A stretch of DNA of 17,773 nt from assembly GCF_001632365.1 (NCBI RefSeq), contig NW_024468623.1, positions 1 through 17,773 on the forward strand, in the 5' to 3' direction. Made by a program: the position numbers and the translations under genes. Below the pieces are notes generated by a model. That model ran no database searches. It was given only the letters and a program-made list of their open reading frames with translations, and was not told the DNA's origin. Positions 7,906 to 17,773 of the stretch are shown in pieces. This DNA is from Laetiporus sulphureus 93-53 (taxonomy: Eukaryota; Basidiomycota; Agaricomycetes; Polyporales; Laetiporaceae). Each line of letters opens with the position of its first letter. Position 1 is the stretch's first letter.

Positions 7906-8868
7906 AGGAGGCGGCCTTGGGTCGTTGCCCGCTCAGCGCCCTTTGAAGGTCCAAAAAGGGCATCTCATCGGGACAGCGAATCTGGCCAAGAAGCCAAGAG
8001 TGCCAAGGCATAAGAAGCACCGACATTTGGGCGTTTACAGGGCGCTTAGTGGAAAGGGGGTTGGCAGGGGTTGGCCGTTTGTAGGGTGCGGGCACGAGAC
8101 CTGGACAGGGGCGGAAACGATCGATCTCGTCTTGTATGGAAAGCAGCTTGAGTTCTGAAATCATCCAGGCTTTGCCACTCTTCAGCATCACGAGACGTTT
8201 TCAGATGCGATCATGGCAGTGTATCCACAGTGAATCCGGAAAGTTTTTTTTCCCCCAGGAGGCCTCAGCCTGGCCGAGGCGGTGATGAGTTTCGGCACCG
8301 GGGGGTTTTTCCAAGCTCGAATTCAGCTCAGTGAATCGCACCGCAATGCAGAGTGAGAACTCAATGACCCATTTCTTCATATTCAGATGAACGACTCGGA
8401 GAGGGCAGGAGTGCGACACAGCGAGACAAGTTGGAGGCCGAAGAAGTCATCGCTACATACTCGAGGTTTATACTGCCATGCTGTAACACACATGGAAAAT
8501 ACATGCGATGAGCTACATCACACGGTTACACCGGTGAGGTAGAGAATGCTCATGTCTCGCCGTCTCGCCGTTTCGTATATGAAACCGCTTACGTAACAAC
8601 TTACGAAAGCGCATCTTACGGTCGAGTTAGGTTTTTGAACCAGACTGACTCCTACCTATAGAACAGCGACAAGTGCTCTGATTACTCTGCCACTCCCGGT
8701 CACTTCTATTTTACAATACTCCCATCATGGAGATATATAGCATGCAGACAGCTGATCAAGAGAAAGATAAATCACTGGACGCCAATGGGCGATCACACAC
8801 CAGAGTCATAGTATGTCATCCGCCATACCTCTAGCTACATCTTCAACTCAGTCATAGGCACACACGGA
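7906..8868. other. Gene-free stretch after the protease pseudogene
   Basis: No protein family is recognised. Frames up to 138 codons cross 7742-8158 but show no conserved text beyond the protease part. The stretch includes T8C5 (about 8245-8258) and G6T5 (about 8300-8310) runs flanking a GC-rich imperfect palindrome (GCCTCAGCCTGGCCGAGGC, near 8262-8280), and a tRNA-like relic listed separately. The part from 8720 onward is probably 5' flank of the SUN gene. Confidence 0.5.
8622..8697 (-). pseudogene. tRNA-like relic
   Basis: Read on the minus strand from 8697, a 76-base segment has tRNA-like landmarks in the right order. There is an A-box-like GTGGCAGAGTAATCAGAGC, and about 45 bases later a B-box-like GGTTCAAAAACC (8630-8641) with one A too many for a normal T-loop. 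Four acceptor-stem pairs (GAGT with ACTC) are possible. The D-stem does not pair and no clean anticodon stem is seen. It is at best a decayed tRNA or tRNA-derived short element; chance is possible. Confidence 0.3.
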
Positions 8869-8877
8869 TATAAAAAG
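8869..8877 (+). promoter_or_regulatory. TATA box upstream of the SUN-domain gene
   Basis: TATAAAAAG lies 137 bases before the chosen ATG at 9006, and a CA-rich, C-rich leader follows (CACTTCACAAGACCATCCAGACAC). This fits a fungal core promoter with transcription starting around 8900-8935. Three upstream ATGs fall in the putative leader (8939, 8978 and 8999), each opening a short frame. Confidence 0.55.
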
Positions 8878-9005
8878 TGGCCCTAGGCCATTAACACCCA
8901 CTCACATTTCGGACCACTTCACAAGACCATCCAGACACATGGAGCGATACCATATCGGTCACGTCTGTATCTCTTTATGACTGTTTTTCGAAAGTCTCAT
9001 GTTGA

Positions 9006-11020
9006 ATGCCCCTTCATCACCGGCAGAGTGGGGATGGAACCTACAGGGACCTGGGCTATCATGCACTTCGACTAGCAACGACATTTCAAACATACCATGA
9101 AGAGGCCTCACATGCGCTCCGATTGACAGGCTCCATGATTGCGCCAATCAATGAACGGGTGGTTGTTACTCATCGACCGCCGGACAGTGTTCTTTCTGAT
9201 GCAGCTACTGCATATAGCACGAGCATGATCTTTGGTACGTTTTCTTTCAATATTGTGACTTGTTGTCCTTCGCTTGTGGTCTGCTGCTAGTAGAACAATT
9301 CGTTGAAACTTGAACTATAGGCCAGAGTACGGTCACTCATGAGCGCGATGTTATCGCTGGCTGTCATGGTGCATGCGGCCTATGCATTCCACCCACCGCA
9401 CCGCAGCATCAATTGCATTCACTATCTCGAGCCTCCACAAGCGTTAAACAGAATGCAACAACCGAGAATGCATTAGTTCTCCGCGGAGCTGTACTCGGCG
9501 CTTCCGACTCTCATGATCTCCTCGTGGACGAGAACGATTGCATGCCACTCTCCCAAAACTCGCTACGATGCTCTCCCCATATGCCTATCAATGAATACCC
9601 TCAGTGGTCCCCACCTCCACTGGTTGAAATGTGTCACTCCATCGATACAGTGAGCTCTTGTACACAGAATGGTACTGAATATTCCAGATGGACACCGCCA
9701 TCAATATTTGTGGAAGATGATGGCAGAGACACTACTGTGGATATCTCCTCCGAACGCTTGTGGGAGGTCCCTAGCTCTATGAAGTATATTTTGGAAAACG
9801 GACTGAGGAGACGCAATGTGGTCGATGCTGGCGCTTCCGATTCGTCCAAACGTCTACGGGCACGCTCCCCTCGTCAATCGACACAATTACCAGGCTGGGA
9901 TTTGCCTGTCCGCACGAGACTACACGATTATGCAATTTCGTCAATTCACACTATGCAGCGGCATAGTCAGTCTTTGCGGTGGGATGGATTTCCAATATTC
10001 CATGCAGACGGAGACGACAATATCTCACAGGAACAAGGTTACCCAGATGCCGTCAAACACGCTCCAGGCATTCCTACGTCAGCACAGCCCGTATACAGAA
10101 CTCATTCCCAACACCTTAGTCGTGAAGAGTCGACAGTGCCCACGGAGCACGAGGCTCAGGGCCCCTTGACATCCATACCTCTAAAGGATGCAATGCAGCA
10201 TCCCTTTAGCCTCCAGAAGTCACCACTGGCGGCGGGTGTATCGAGGACATTCTCCTTGCTGAAATCACCGTATTGCATGCTCTGGGCGCTTACGGTCTCT
10301 ACGGTCATCGGCTTCTGTGCCACCTTAACGCTTCGGGGCAAAGTTACGGATGTTTATGCTGCATCACTGTGCGCTGCACGTGAAGTTCAAGAAAAAGAGT
10401 TGGCGCTTCCAGGCGCGCACGGTCAGCCGGTAGCAATCGTGCCTGATGTCATCTTTGGGCTGCGTATCGTGGACAACCTCACTTCGCAAACTCACGTTTT
10501 GTCCGATCGTTTCGATGTTTCCTTCTTGAAGAGAGCGCTCAGTTACAACATCGCCAAACCTTTTCCAGCCTCGACTGTGCTCGAACCCGATCTGCACGCC
10601 GGGCGATGTTGGCCCATGAGCGGATCTTCCGGCCATCTGGGTTTGCAGTCAATGCGCACAATGCGCATCACAAATGTCACAATTGGACACATCTCGATGG
10701 CTTCGTCCCATGACATCCGTACAGCTCCACGATCCATCATTCTGTGGGGCTTGTCGGATGTTGCCGCTACAGGACAAGAAATGCATTGTACCAGCATGTC
10801 AACACTACCAATGCGAGTTTCACTTCCTGCCGGCACTCGAATGTTTCCTCTGGCCATAATCAATTATGATGTACACTCATCGTCCAACATCCAAACCTTT
10901 GATGTCGACTCCCGCTTTCACGAATACGAATTCAAGCTAACGATACTGGAAGTGTTGAGCAACTGGGGGATGTCCGATTATACCTGCTTATACAGCATTC
11001 GCCTGCATGGTTGGACGTGA
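9006..11020 (+). CDS. SUN-domain protein (LINC complex, nuclear envelope)
   Basis: The gene joins 9006-9234 and 9321-11020 through an 86-base intron (GTACGT...ACTATAG), giving 642 residues with no internal stop. The long N-terminal part is hydrophilic with low-complexity and Trp-containing motifs. One membrane helix lies at about residues 392-414 (MLWALTVSTVIGFCATLTL). The C-terminal 150 residues are a SUN domain, with VLEPDLHAGRCWPMSGSSGHL, SIILWGL, FPLAIINYDV and LEVLSNWGMSDYTCLYSIRLHG, matching the family's Cys-Trp, NWG, YTCLYR and HG signature positions. SUN proteins span the inner nuclear membrane and bind KASH partners in the perinuclear space, tethering nuclei or chromosomes to the cytoskeleton. 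The start is uncertain: three upstream ATGs open short overlapping frames. It is the longest intact gene in the window. Divergent SUN paralogues are plausible in this group; which one this is cannot be told. Confidence 0.85.
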
Positions 11021-11549
11021 GCAGCAGTCAGTAACGTCTAACCGATGACCTTCAGGATAGTCAACCGCATTTATTTCAACTGACCAGACTAGTATACAAA
11101 TCACAATGCAGTAGACTTTCGAGACTGATGTAGATAAAAGCAGGCTGTTCGTCAGAGCAGTATGTGTAATCGGAGTCAATGCCTTTCGCTTGTCGGTCTG
11201 TTTCTGAAGGGCGTGTCCATGAACCACATCGTTCGTTCATTGTCTGCTTGTTATACAAGGTAGGCGAAAAGCAATGCTGGCGACGCACCAGCAGCCCGTC
11301 CATCAACATTATACCGATCCAGCTCGTGCATTCAGAAACATCCTACTTCTCAACCCGCTAGGCTTCATTCGAGCAAGACATCGTGAAACTCGATAATACT
11401 AAGTACACAAATTCTAATATGCAGCCTCACACATCACATGCGGGTACAAAGAGCTACCTACCAATACACACGGCACACACAACAAGTCCCAAGCACTGAA
11501 GCAATAGAGACATCACACAACACACATCAAAATTACCACGCGCATCAAT
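11021..11549. other. Intergenic region between convergent SUN and SAC3 genes
   Basis: Both flanking genes end here, so the stretch should hold two 3' untranslated regions. It is AT- and CA-rich (for example CACACGGCACACACAAC near 11468-11484). Forward and reverse frames of 60-80 codons exist but show no recognisable family. No repeat or RNA gene was seen. Confidence 0.6.
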
Positions 11550-14500
11550 CTATCTAGGAACTCCCTCTGCATTAGCTTTATTTCTCCTCTCGCGAGTCCG
11601 CACATCTCTGTGGTGCTTCCTTTGCGTGACCCGGAGATCCTCCTCCATCTGCCTGTTCTCCATCTTCGAGTGCTTGCGTCGGGCACCGCGGTCCTCCTGC
11701 AGCAAATGAACACGATACGCATCAGCACGCGCTGTTGAGAGCAGATGACAGAAGGGAGAACATTACCTGGAAGCGTTCGAACGGGTCATCCGTTATACCA
11801 CAGCCTTTTTTTCTAGCTCGACGATTTCCAGAGCATCCGCGGCCTGCATAGGCGGGATGCATTTGTGAGAAAGTGCGAGCGAGCGCCGTGCCTCGTCAAA
11901 GCGTCCGCGCTTGTTGAGCCAACGGGACGATTCGGGCATGAACAACATACCGGTAGACAGGACGAATGGCCACATAAAGGAAATGCCGACAATTGTCGGC
12001 CAGATCAATGGCCATAGCAGCGGTGACACATGGCTTTTCCGACCCACGCACGGAAGACGTCGATGCTGGTGACGGTGCGAACAGCGACACTGCATCCCCG
12101 AATTACTGCCTGATCTCATTCTCTTGTGTGACATAGATGCCGTCACCCTGAAGAGACAGTATCAGAACTGACAATTCCAAGTCAATGGTGGAGGCTGGAC
12201 ACTGACCGTTCACTAATATCGTCTTCTTCTGCCTCCCATTAGGAGGGGGGGGATTTCAAGCAGGCTCTCGCGGCGAGATTCAAAGACCGAATCTAGCTGT
12301 TCAACAGCATCTGCCAGCCGGGCCTTGGGTAGCAAGCGGCGGGAAGTTGAATGCAGTCCAACTGTCTGCTCCGCGACATTCACAGGTTCTTCAATAATCT
12401 CGTCAAAGAAAGGATTGGATCTTCCAAACAACTTCAGACAATGTTGTCACGATGAAGGCGAAATACGCACCTTTGCCTATTGAAGCCGCCAATTCGAAAT
12501 CTGTTGACGCCGGTGCCATGGCACGACCAATCGCCTTCAAAATGGAATGCGCGACTTCCTCCTGAAGCTCCTTGACGATTTCGCCATGTCGATATCCATC
12601 CACTTCAAAGCATTCAGCGATGATTCAACGAGTAAATAATGCTATTAGCTCACACTTCTGGTCAACCCAACATGAGTCCAGCCGATCCGCGACAGCAGCA
12701 GCATATGGAACAGTGAAGTTATTGACCAAATCTAGGTCGTCTTGTCAACGGTCGAGTAGAACCTTCGTCACGCTGACGATGCGCACCTCTCCATCCGATA
12801 GTCACTGTATGCCGATCACTCAGATCGAACTGCACAGTCCCTAGGGACTCTTGGAACTTGCTGTCCAAATCTGTTGTCGTCGACGGTATCGTGATGCTGG
12901 AACCATCCCGTAGAACACCCTGATTAACCCATTTTTTGACCTGCACAGGGTCTAATCAATCATCTTTTATCAAGACAGAGAACGCATGATATGAACGAAG
13001 TCTTCACCCTCCTCCACTGACGATTGCAGAACCACCAGAATTGGAGTGAATCGTAAGTGTTCCGCAGCAGGAAGATTCTTGATAATGTCACGTACACGTG
13101 GACAATCGTCCAGTATGCGGTACTTTCTAAACACGTTCATATGTCATACATCGTAATGGATGGTGATAGGCGGATCGTACTTTTCGATATCATTTTCTAT
13201 GTCATCGAGAGGCGTCCGTTCAAAAATAATAAAATCAAGAGATCCGCGTGACGTCGAGCGATGAGCCTTGGGTATTGCAGGGATGGAGAAGGTATTCTGC
13301 GAGTCACGCGTCCGCGAGACAGGAACGTCAAATTTATGCTCCAGCCAAATCGCAGTTCCATCGTGCACTGGACTCATAGATAACCATAGACGCCGTTCAG
13401 ATAAAGGCTGACCTGACAGCGACGAGGCCATCACATGCTGGCGAATGGACCGCAAGAAAGATTCTCGGGCTCATGGTCGCTCGTGTTCTCCTTGAGTCTA
13501 ATGACAACGGACAAAACACAACGAGAAGTATGTTTCTTTGGGGAAAAAGTCCCCAGGCGACGAGGATGAATGCTGCACCTCTTTGAATCACTTCGCCGGG
13601 TTTTCGTCCGTGAAAGGCCAGAGATGAATTCCCTCTTTACGCCCAACAGGACGTCTACATCGGACGGCTTCTACAGAAGATATCCTTCGCCTTGTATTTG
13701 GCTCGTGATTTGTTCTACTGGTGATGGAACCTGTGCTGTAACTGTTGGATGAGCGCTCTCGCTGAAGCTAAGCTTCGCTCCTGTCAAAGGCGCCCATCTC
13801 GGCTTCGATGCGACCCGTAGCCTTTTGCAACCAACGTCTGAATGACCTCTTCAGAAGTCTATGTCGAAACACGGATGCCTTCCGTTTGAGCTCTTTTCCC
13901 GCAGCCTTGCTGATTGGGTTAGGCCGAAGTTGCCCGTTCATCTAAAATTCCCAAACAGTTCTTTCATGGCATGTCGCTTGAAGACGCGACATTGACGAAG
14001 TACTCGGCTCTTGATACGTTGGACTTTCAGTAGGCACCAAAAAAAATCGACGTTACAGGAGTATTGAGGTGAAGTGGGCTCGCTATCTCTGCAGACAATG
14101 GAATCCCAGGCATCTGGAGTGTAGGAAAAAAAATGGTGGAGTGACATATTTCTGCCTTGAAGAAAGGTAGGTCTCTGCGAGCTGGGGTCAAACCATCGCA
14201 TGGTTGGTGTAGGAGGAAATGCCACGGGCTGGATCTTCTCTAACATTGGCGGTGCCAAAATAGTTAATACCGGACGTTCGATTGTCAACGGCTCTTTTGC
14301 AGGCATCGAGGTGGCATCAAGAGCAGTCTCACTCGTGATTGAGGCGATACGGGACTGTGAATGTCACACCACATTGGTCGCCTCTCGACTATTCGTGGTG
14401 TGAGAGTCTTCTGCCTGAGTTTTGCCCGATCATCCGTGGGCATGAACCTGGGGGGAGCTGAAAGGTGTTGATGTAGAGAACACACCAGAGGGTGTAGCGT

Positions 14501-16680
14501 GAATACGCGGGTGTGGAAGATCAAGACGGGGCGGCACGGCTGGCCCAGATCGTGTGGCAGCGGTCTTAATATGAGGGGAGGGGGGAAGGGGGGACCGGGC
14601 GGTGACGTTGCGTTCGCGGAGGTCGGCGTCGCTGTGATAGGAAATGGTAAAGTCCTCGTAGGCTGGAAGGATGGTGCGGCAGGTTTCAAGGACTTCGGCT
14701 CGGTAACTACGGCAGCAGGTGTCACATTGGTGGCTGTAGTGGCAAGACTGCCGACCGGCTGGATTGCAAGGAGTATTCAGTCATCGTCATGATTGTTGAG
14801 CCTTTCAACGTTGACGGTGCTGATTGAGAGGAGGAAATGGCGACGGAAGGCTGTGATGCCCGGGGGGGGATCAAGGAAGTGTAAAGGCTGACTTAGCATG
14901 TCATTGCTAATCACTAAGCGCGAAGACGACGTCGCAAAGGAAGTCCCGAATGCGTTTGGCATAGATGCCAGAGCAGCAAAGGCAGACTCAGGCAGGGTAG
15001 ATGTGGCCGGAGGTGTCCCAGAACTAGCAGCATTGAATACATTTGACGTCGATAAGATATTGCTGAATGTAGACTTGACTGGCGTCAGTGTGCTGGTGGG
15101 CATCGACATGCCACCAGTGTCAGAAGGAGTATTCTGTGCAGATATCTCCGACCAGCTGGAAATAACAGCAGATCTAGACCATGCACGAGCGTCTTCGATG
15201 GACGCGAAGCTCATAGACCCCGAGGAGTTGACCTTAGACGTAGTAGCAATGGGATTCAAGGTATCACCAGGATAAGTACCGAATGCAGAGTGTTTAGGCG
15301 TATTCGATGCAATCGACTCGGGGGTGGCCTGTGCGTTGATATACTGGAGTGCTAGGACTAGACACAGACGGTCCAGGTGCAGCCTCGCTGGCCTAGAGAC
15401 ACTGTCAATAATCTCCGGGATGGTGAGGTCGCCGCGTAATGCTTCGATGTCGTCGATGGTGTCTGGGCCGAAGAGCCGCTCTAATATACAAGCAACAAAG
15501 TATATCATCACGGTATTGCCCTGCTGTCTGAGCACTGCGGAATCGAGCTTCCGCATCAACCACCAGAGGTGAGGTCTTGGTAATTGACACGCTTGCGGCC
15601 TGTACTCGTTTGCGGAACGCTGTCATGTATTGGAATACCGGATTTGATGTAATCTCCTCAGGGATAACCTCGCCTCGTTCCACTTAGTTGCGGATGTGAA
15701 TCAGACGACCATATATGCGCATCTCAAGTTCTGTTGGTGCTTGATATTAAACACACTGGTCTTCATGGAACTCTTCCAGGCTTTGAAGTGCTGTGAATCA
15801 TCCGTGAAAACAGGGCTCAACGCAACGGAGGGACAGAACGTGACATACTGTTTGCCAGCTCTTGCTCCTCCATCTGCAGAGAGAAAGCTTGCCTGTCCCG
15901 TTCTAGATGAATGGCTAGAATATGGAAGCGGGCACAAGGGTCGTGGCATTCGATTGCAATGGGACCGCGTTCACGTTGCATCGCGAAGTCGTTGCGGAAC
16001 CTCGCTGGAACGGTCATGAATGAAATCTATGTCTGGATGAATCCTCCCCTCACGATAAGATCGTGAAACAAGTAATGAAGCGTTTTCTGCAAATTCTACA
16101 TTAGAAAGATATCTGATCCAAATGTATTATACATGCCTTGAGAACTACAGGCGGCCGAAGGTCTGAAAGCAGCGTCTTGTCTCGTGCCGCATGCTCATAT
16201 ATCTTGACTGCTCGTCCGTGGTCGACTCGTTTTGTCCCCGTAACTATAGGAGAAAAGTGTTGCCGGAAGACGTAAGGCGTTACTCAGCTGGCACGTACCA
16301 CTCCCCACTTGTCCAGGCTATTCTCCCTCTCACGCCGGTATCGCTCGAACCTTGGACACATGTCCTGGCATGTCCCAGTCATTGTGATGGCTTCTTCCAA
16401 TCGCGTACCAACTTTCGGACCGTCCATCATCCTTTCAGCAATGGCTATCTTCCGCTCGATTTCATGCACTTTCACGAGCTACAAAGGAGGTAAGTTGCCC
16501 TACGTTCCAAGACCCGTCTACGTACGCACCACTCGTCACAACCGTTCGCGGCGATCATGCGAATCAGAATCCATCATATCTGCATCAGCATCGAGGCGAT
16601 CGCCCTCCTCCGCGTCAGCGTCCTCCTCTGCGCTGCGATCGTCTTCCGTGCCGCTTGCACCACCTCATGGTGAGCTTCAG
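11550..16680 (-). pseudogene. SAC3: SAC3/GANP-family mRNA export factor (TREX-2 scaffold), broken full-length copy
   Basis: SAC3 scaffolds TREX-2, which couples transcription to mRNA export at nuclear pores. From the 5' side: an acidic stretch (16545-16675), LEEAITMTGTCQDMCPRFER (about 16310-16400), TGTKRVDHGRAVKIYEHAA and LLSDLRPPVVLK (16150-16245), KTLHYLFHDLIVRGGF, GPIAIECHDPCARFHILAIH (15817-16000), LEMRIYGRLIHIRN, ITKTSPLVVDAEA and VMIYFVACILERLFG (about 15500). A Ser/Thr/Pro-rich linker (13900-15350), a distal region (FERTPLDD, YRILDDCPRVRDIIKNLPAA, SSITIPSTTTDLDSKFQ) and a basic C-terminus (DDPFERFQ, intron 11697-11766, EDRGARRK...) ending at TAG 11550-11552 follow. Breaks: TAG 16027-16029, TAA 15747-15749, TAA 15684-15686, frameshifts near 16245, 16010, 15550 and 11812. 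The span suits the large family size. The 5' end is uncertain; coding text may continue to about 16860. Confidence 0.85.
11870..12036 (-). other. Segment resembling MFS sugar transporter TM6 region inside SAC3 3' part
   Basis: On the minus strand, one frame reads a hydrophobic run (LLWPLIWPTIVGISFMWPF) followed by PESSRWLNKRGRFDEARRSL. This resembles the conserved PESPRWL-x-x-x-GR-x-x-EA block after transmembrane helix 6 of major facilitator sugar transporters. It sits between SAC3-like text (FAPSPASTSSVRGSEKP, another frame) and the SAC3-like C-terminus. It could be a small transporter fragment captured in the decaying gene, or a chance reading of genuine SAC3 sequence in a shifted frame. 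No other transporter domain is visible, so the call is weak. Confidence 0.35.
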
Positions 16681-17025
16681 GAACGACTAAGTCCACGCTC
16701 CCAGCGTTGTGCATCGCTACCGTGTCTATTGGCCAAAAGAGCGTCAAAAGTGGGAGCACAGTGGGACCTAGATGGACGAATGTTTGAACGAGATCTGCCA
16801 ACTGCCAATGCGGGACCTAGTGGACGTGACACCCATCCCTCTTCGCTCAACGCCAAGGGAAACCTCCCCACCACCACCAACACTGTAATTCGACTCGTGC
16901 CCTCCTGTCCTCCTGTCTGCGACCGGCTGCTAGCTGCGAACGGAAGGCGTATTGACCTGCTCGTCATCCGTAGTTCAGACATCTCGGCTGCATTCCGCAA
17001 CCGTTGAAAAGCTCGCTTTCAAGGT
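16681..17025. promoter_or_regulatory. Divergent region between SAC3 and squalene epoxidase copies
   Basis: SAC3 is read leftwards and ERG1 rightwards from this 345-base gap, which probably contains the SAC3 first exon plus both promoters. A minus-strand frame (16677-17000) with basic and Trp-containing text (AQRWERGLSRS) could be the SAC3 N-terminus, but it ends in an in-frame stop before the acidic stretch. No TATA element is evident. Confidence 0.4.
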
Positions 17026-17773
17026 CACTACGACGTGCTCACTCACGCGCCCGATACCGCTCCGCATCTGTCTTCTAGATTGCTCTCTCGCTGAGCCCAG
17101 CCGCATCGTAGGCGAGTTGCCTGGAAGCCAGGAGGCGTCATCGCCCTTCAAAAGCTCGGCATGGAAGAGTGTCTCGACGGTATCGACGCCATCCCCATGC
17201 GCGGCTACTGTACGGTCCTCGTCGGCCAGCCCGTGAGATCCCGTATCCGGACGCCGACGAGGGCCGCAGTTTCGACCAACGGCCGCTTCATCCAGGCGCT
17301 GCGCAAGAAGGCGAAGCAGGCGGCGGGCGTCGACGTGATTGAGGCGACCGTCACCGAGCTCGTCGAATGTCAGGTCACAGGGCGTGTCCTCTGCGTGCGC
17401 GCGATACGCAAGCAAGATGGAGGCGAGGGAGCACAGATGGCGGCGGCGGAGAAGGAAACATTTCTGGCGGACCTGACGGTCGTTGCGGACGAGTGCTTGT
17501 CCAACGTTCGGACAAAGGTGCTCGGGGAGGTGGGTGTAAAGCCTGCGCTCAAGAGCCACTTTGTGGGCGTCATGTGCGCCTGCCGGTTGCTCAGCATGGC
17601 ACAGTCGCGCTCATGAAAGGACACGGCCCGATGCTGCTCTGATAGATTGGCCAGGATGACACACGTATGCTCGTCGACCTCAAGGATCCTTTGGCGAGTG
17701 ACACGCACATGTATATGGCCACCGTTCGTTTTCCAGCTGACGTACATGTGTGCGGTACCTCAGACTCCGTAAG
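17026..17773 (+). pseudogene. ERG1: Squalene epoxidase (ERG1), broken and partial at window edge
   Basis: Squalene monooxygenase is an ER-membrane FAD enzyme that converts squalene to 2,3-oxidosqualene in ergosterol synthesis. Text in order: HYDV (17026-17037), TRPIPLRICLLDCSLAEPSR, IVGEL, KPGGVIALQKLGMEECLDG (after a frameshift near 17120), IDAIPMRGYC, PYPDADEGRSF (shifted frame), NGRFIQALRKKAKQAAGVDV, IEATVTELVECQ, VVADECLSNVR, GVKPALKSHFVGV, AQHGTVALMKGHGP and IGQDDTRMLVDLKDPLASD. HYDV runs straight into TRPIP with a frame change, so the FAD-binding GxGxxG segment expected between them is missing. Other frame changes lie near 17240, 17270 and 17572. Adjacent stops TGA-TAG occupy 17640-17645 where the family has Tyr-Gln. 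The gene continues past the window end. ERG1 is normally required, so a working copy elsewhere is expected. Confidence 0.9.

Noticed and set aside
14898..15275. 125-codon forward open frame
   Set aside because: It mirrors the minus-strand SAC3 linker, whose frame continues the conserved LERLFG and DIEALRGDLTIPEIID text; the forward frame is a shadow.
16309..17007. 232-codon forward open frame
   Set aside because: It is the antisense of the SAC3 signature (MCPRFERYRRERE on the minus strand) and its text is low-complexity Ser/Arg with no family match.
1..17773. CRISPR array, prokaryotic operon or bacterial defence system
   Set aside because: No regularly spaced repeats, no ribosome-binding-site arrangement, and the genes contain spliceosomal introns; the DNA is eukaryotic.

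Overview
The window looks like nuclear DNA of an Agaricomycete (mushroom-forming basidiomycete). The genes are split by GT-AG introns of about 50-90 bases. The left end carries a basidiomycete-type Ty3/gypsy integrase. The recognisable genes are ordinary fungal ones: a WD40-repeat protein, Mediator subunit 7, a polyporopepsin-like aspartic protease, a SUN-domain protein, a SAC3-type mRNA export scaffold and squalene epoxidase. All identifications come from reading the translations; no search was run.

Layout: 1-2345 is a decayed Ty3/gypsy relic whose integrase is still readable (about 1101-2330, +). 2530-3960 (-) is a WD40 gene lying tail to tail with it. 4015-5200 has no recognisable gene. 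5202-5560 (-) is a small intact acidic protein of unknown function, divergent from a broken MED7 (5845-6713, +). 6847-7083 (+) is an unrecognised open stretch. 7189-7905 (+) is an aspartic protease pseudogene with a large internal deletion. 7906-9005 holds a tRNA-like relic and a TATA box. 9006-11020 (+) is an intact two-exon SUN-domain gene. 11550 to about 16680 (-) is a full-length but broken SAC3/GANP-type gene. 17026-17773 (+) is a broken squalene epoxidase gene running off the window.

Two themes stand out. First, CpG is almost absent over 1-3690 and then returns abruptly inside the WD40 gene, a footprint expected if cytosine methylation and deamination spread from the transposon into a neighbouring gene. 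Second, three genes that a fungus normally needs (MED7, SAC3, ERG1) are all broken here by indels and stops while most splice sites survive. This suggests a young, decaying duplicate or haplotype segment rather than the only copies. The SUN gene, and probably the small acidic gene, remain open. Because several MED7 breaks lie at homopolymers, assembly error must be excluded before accepting decay in full.

I see no operon-like or defence-like system. The unusual content is the erosion pattern itself, the CpG boundary and the internal duplication in the SUN protein.
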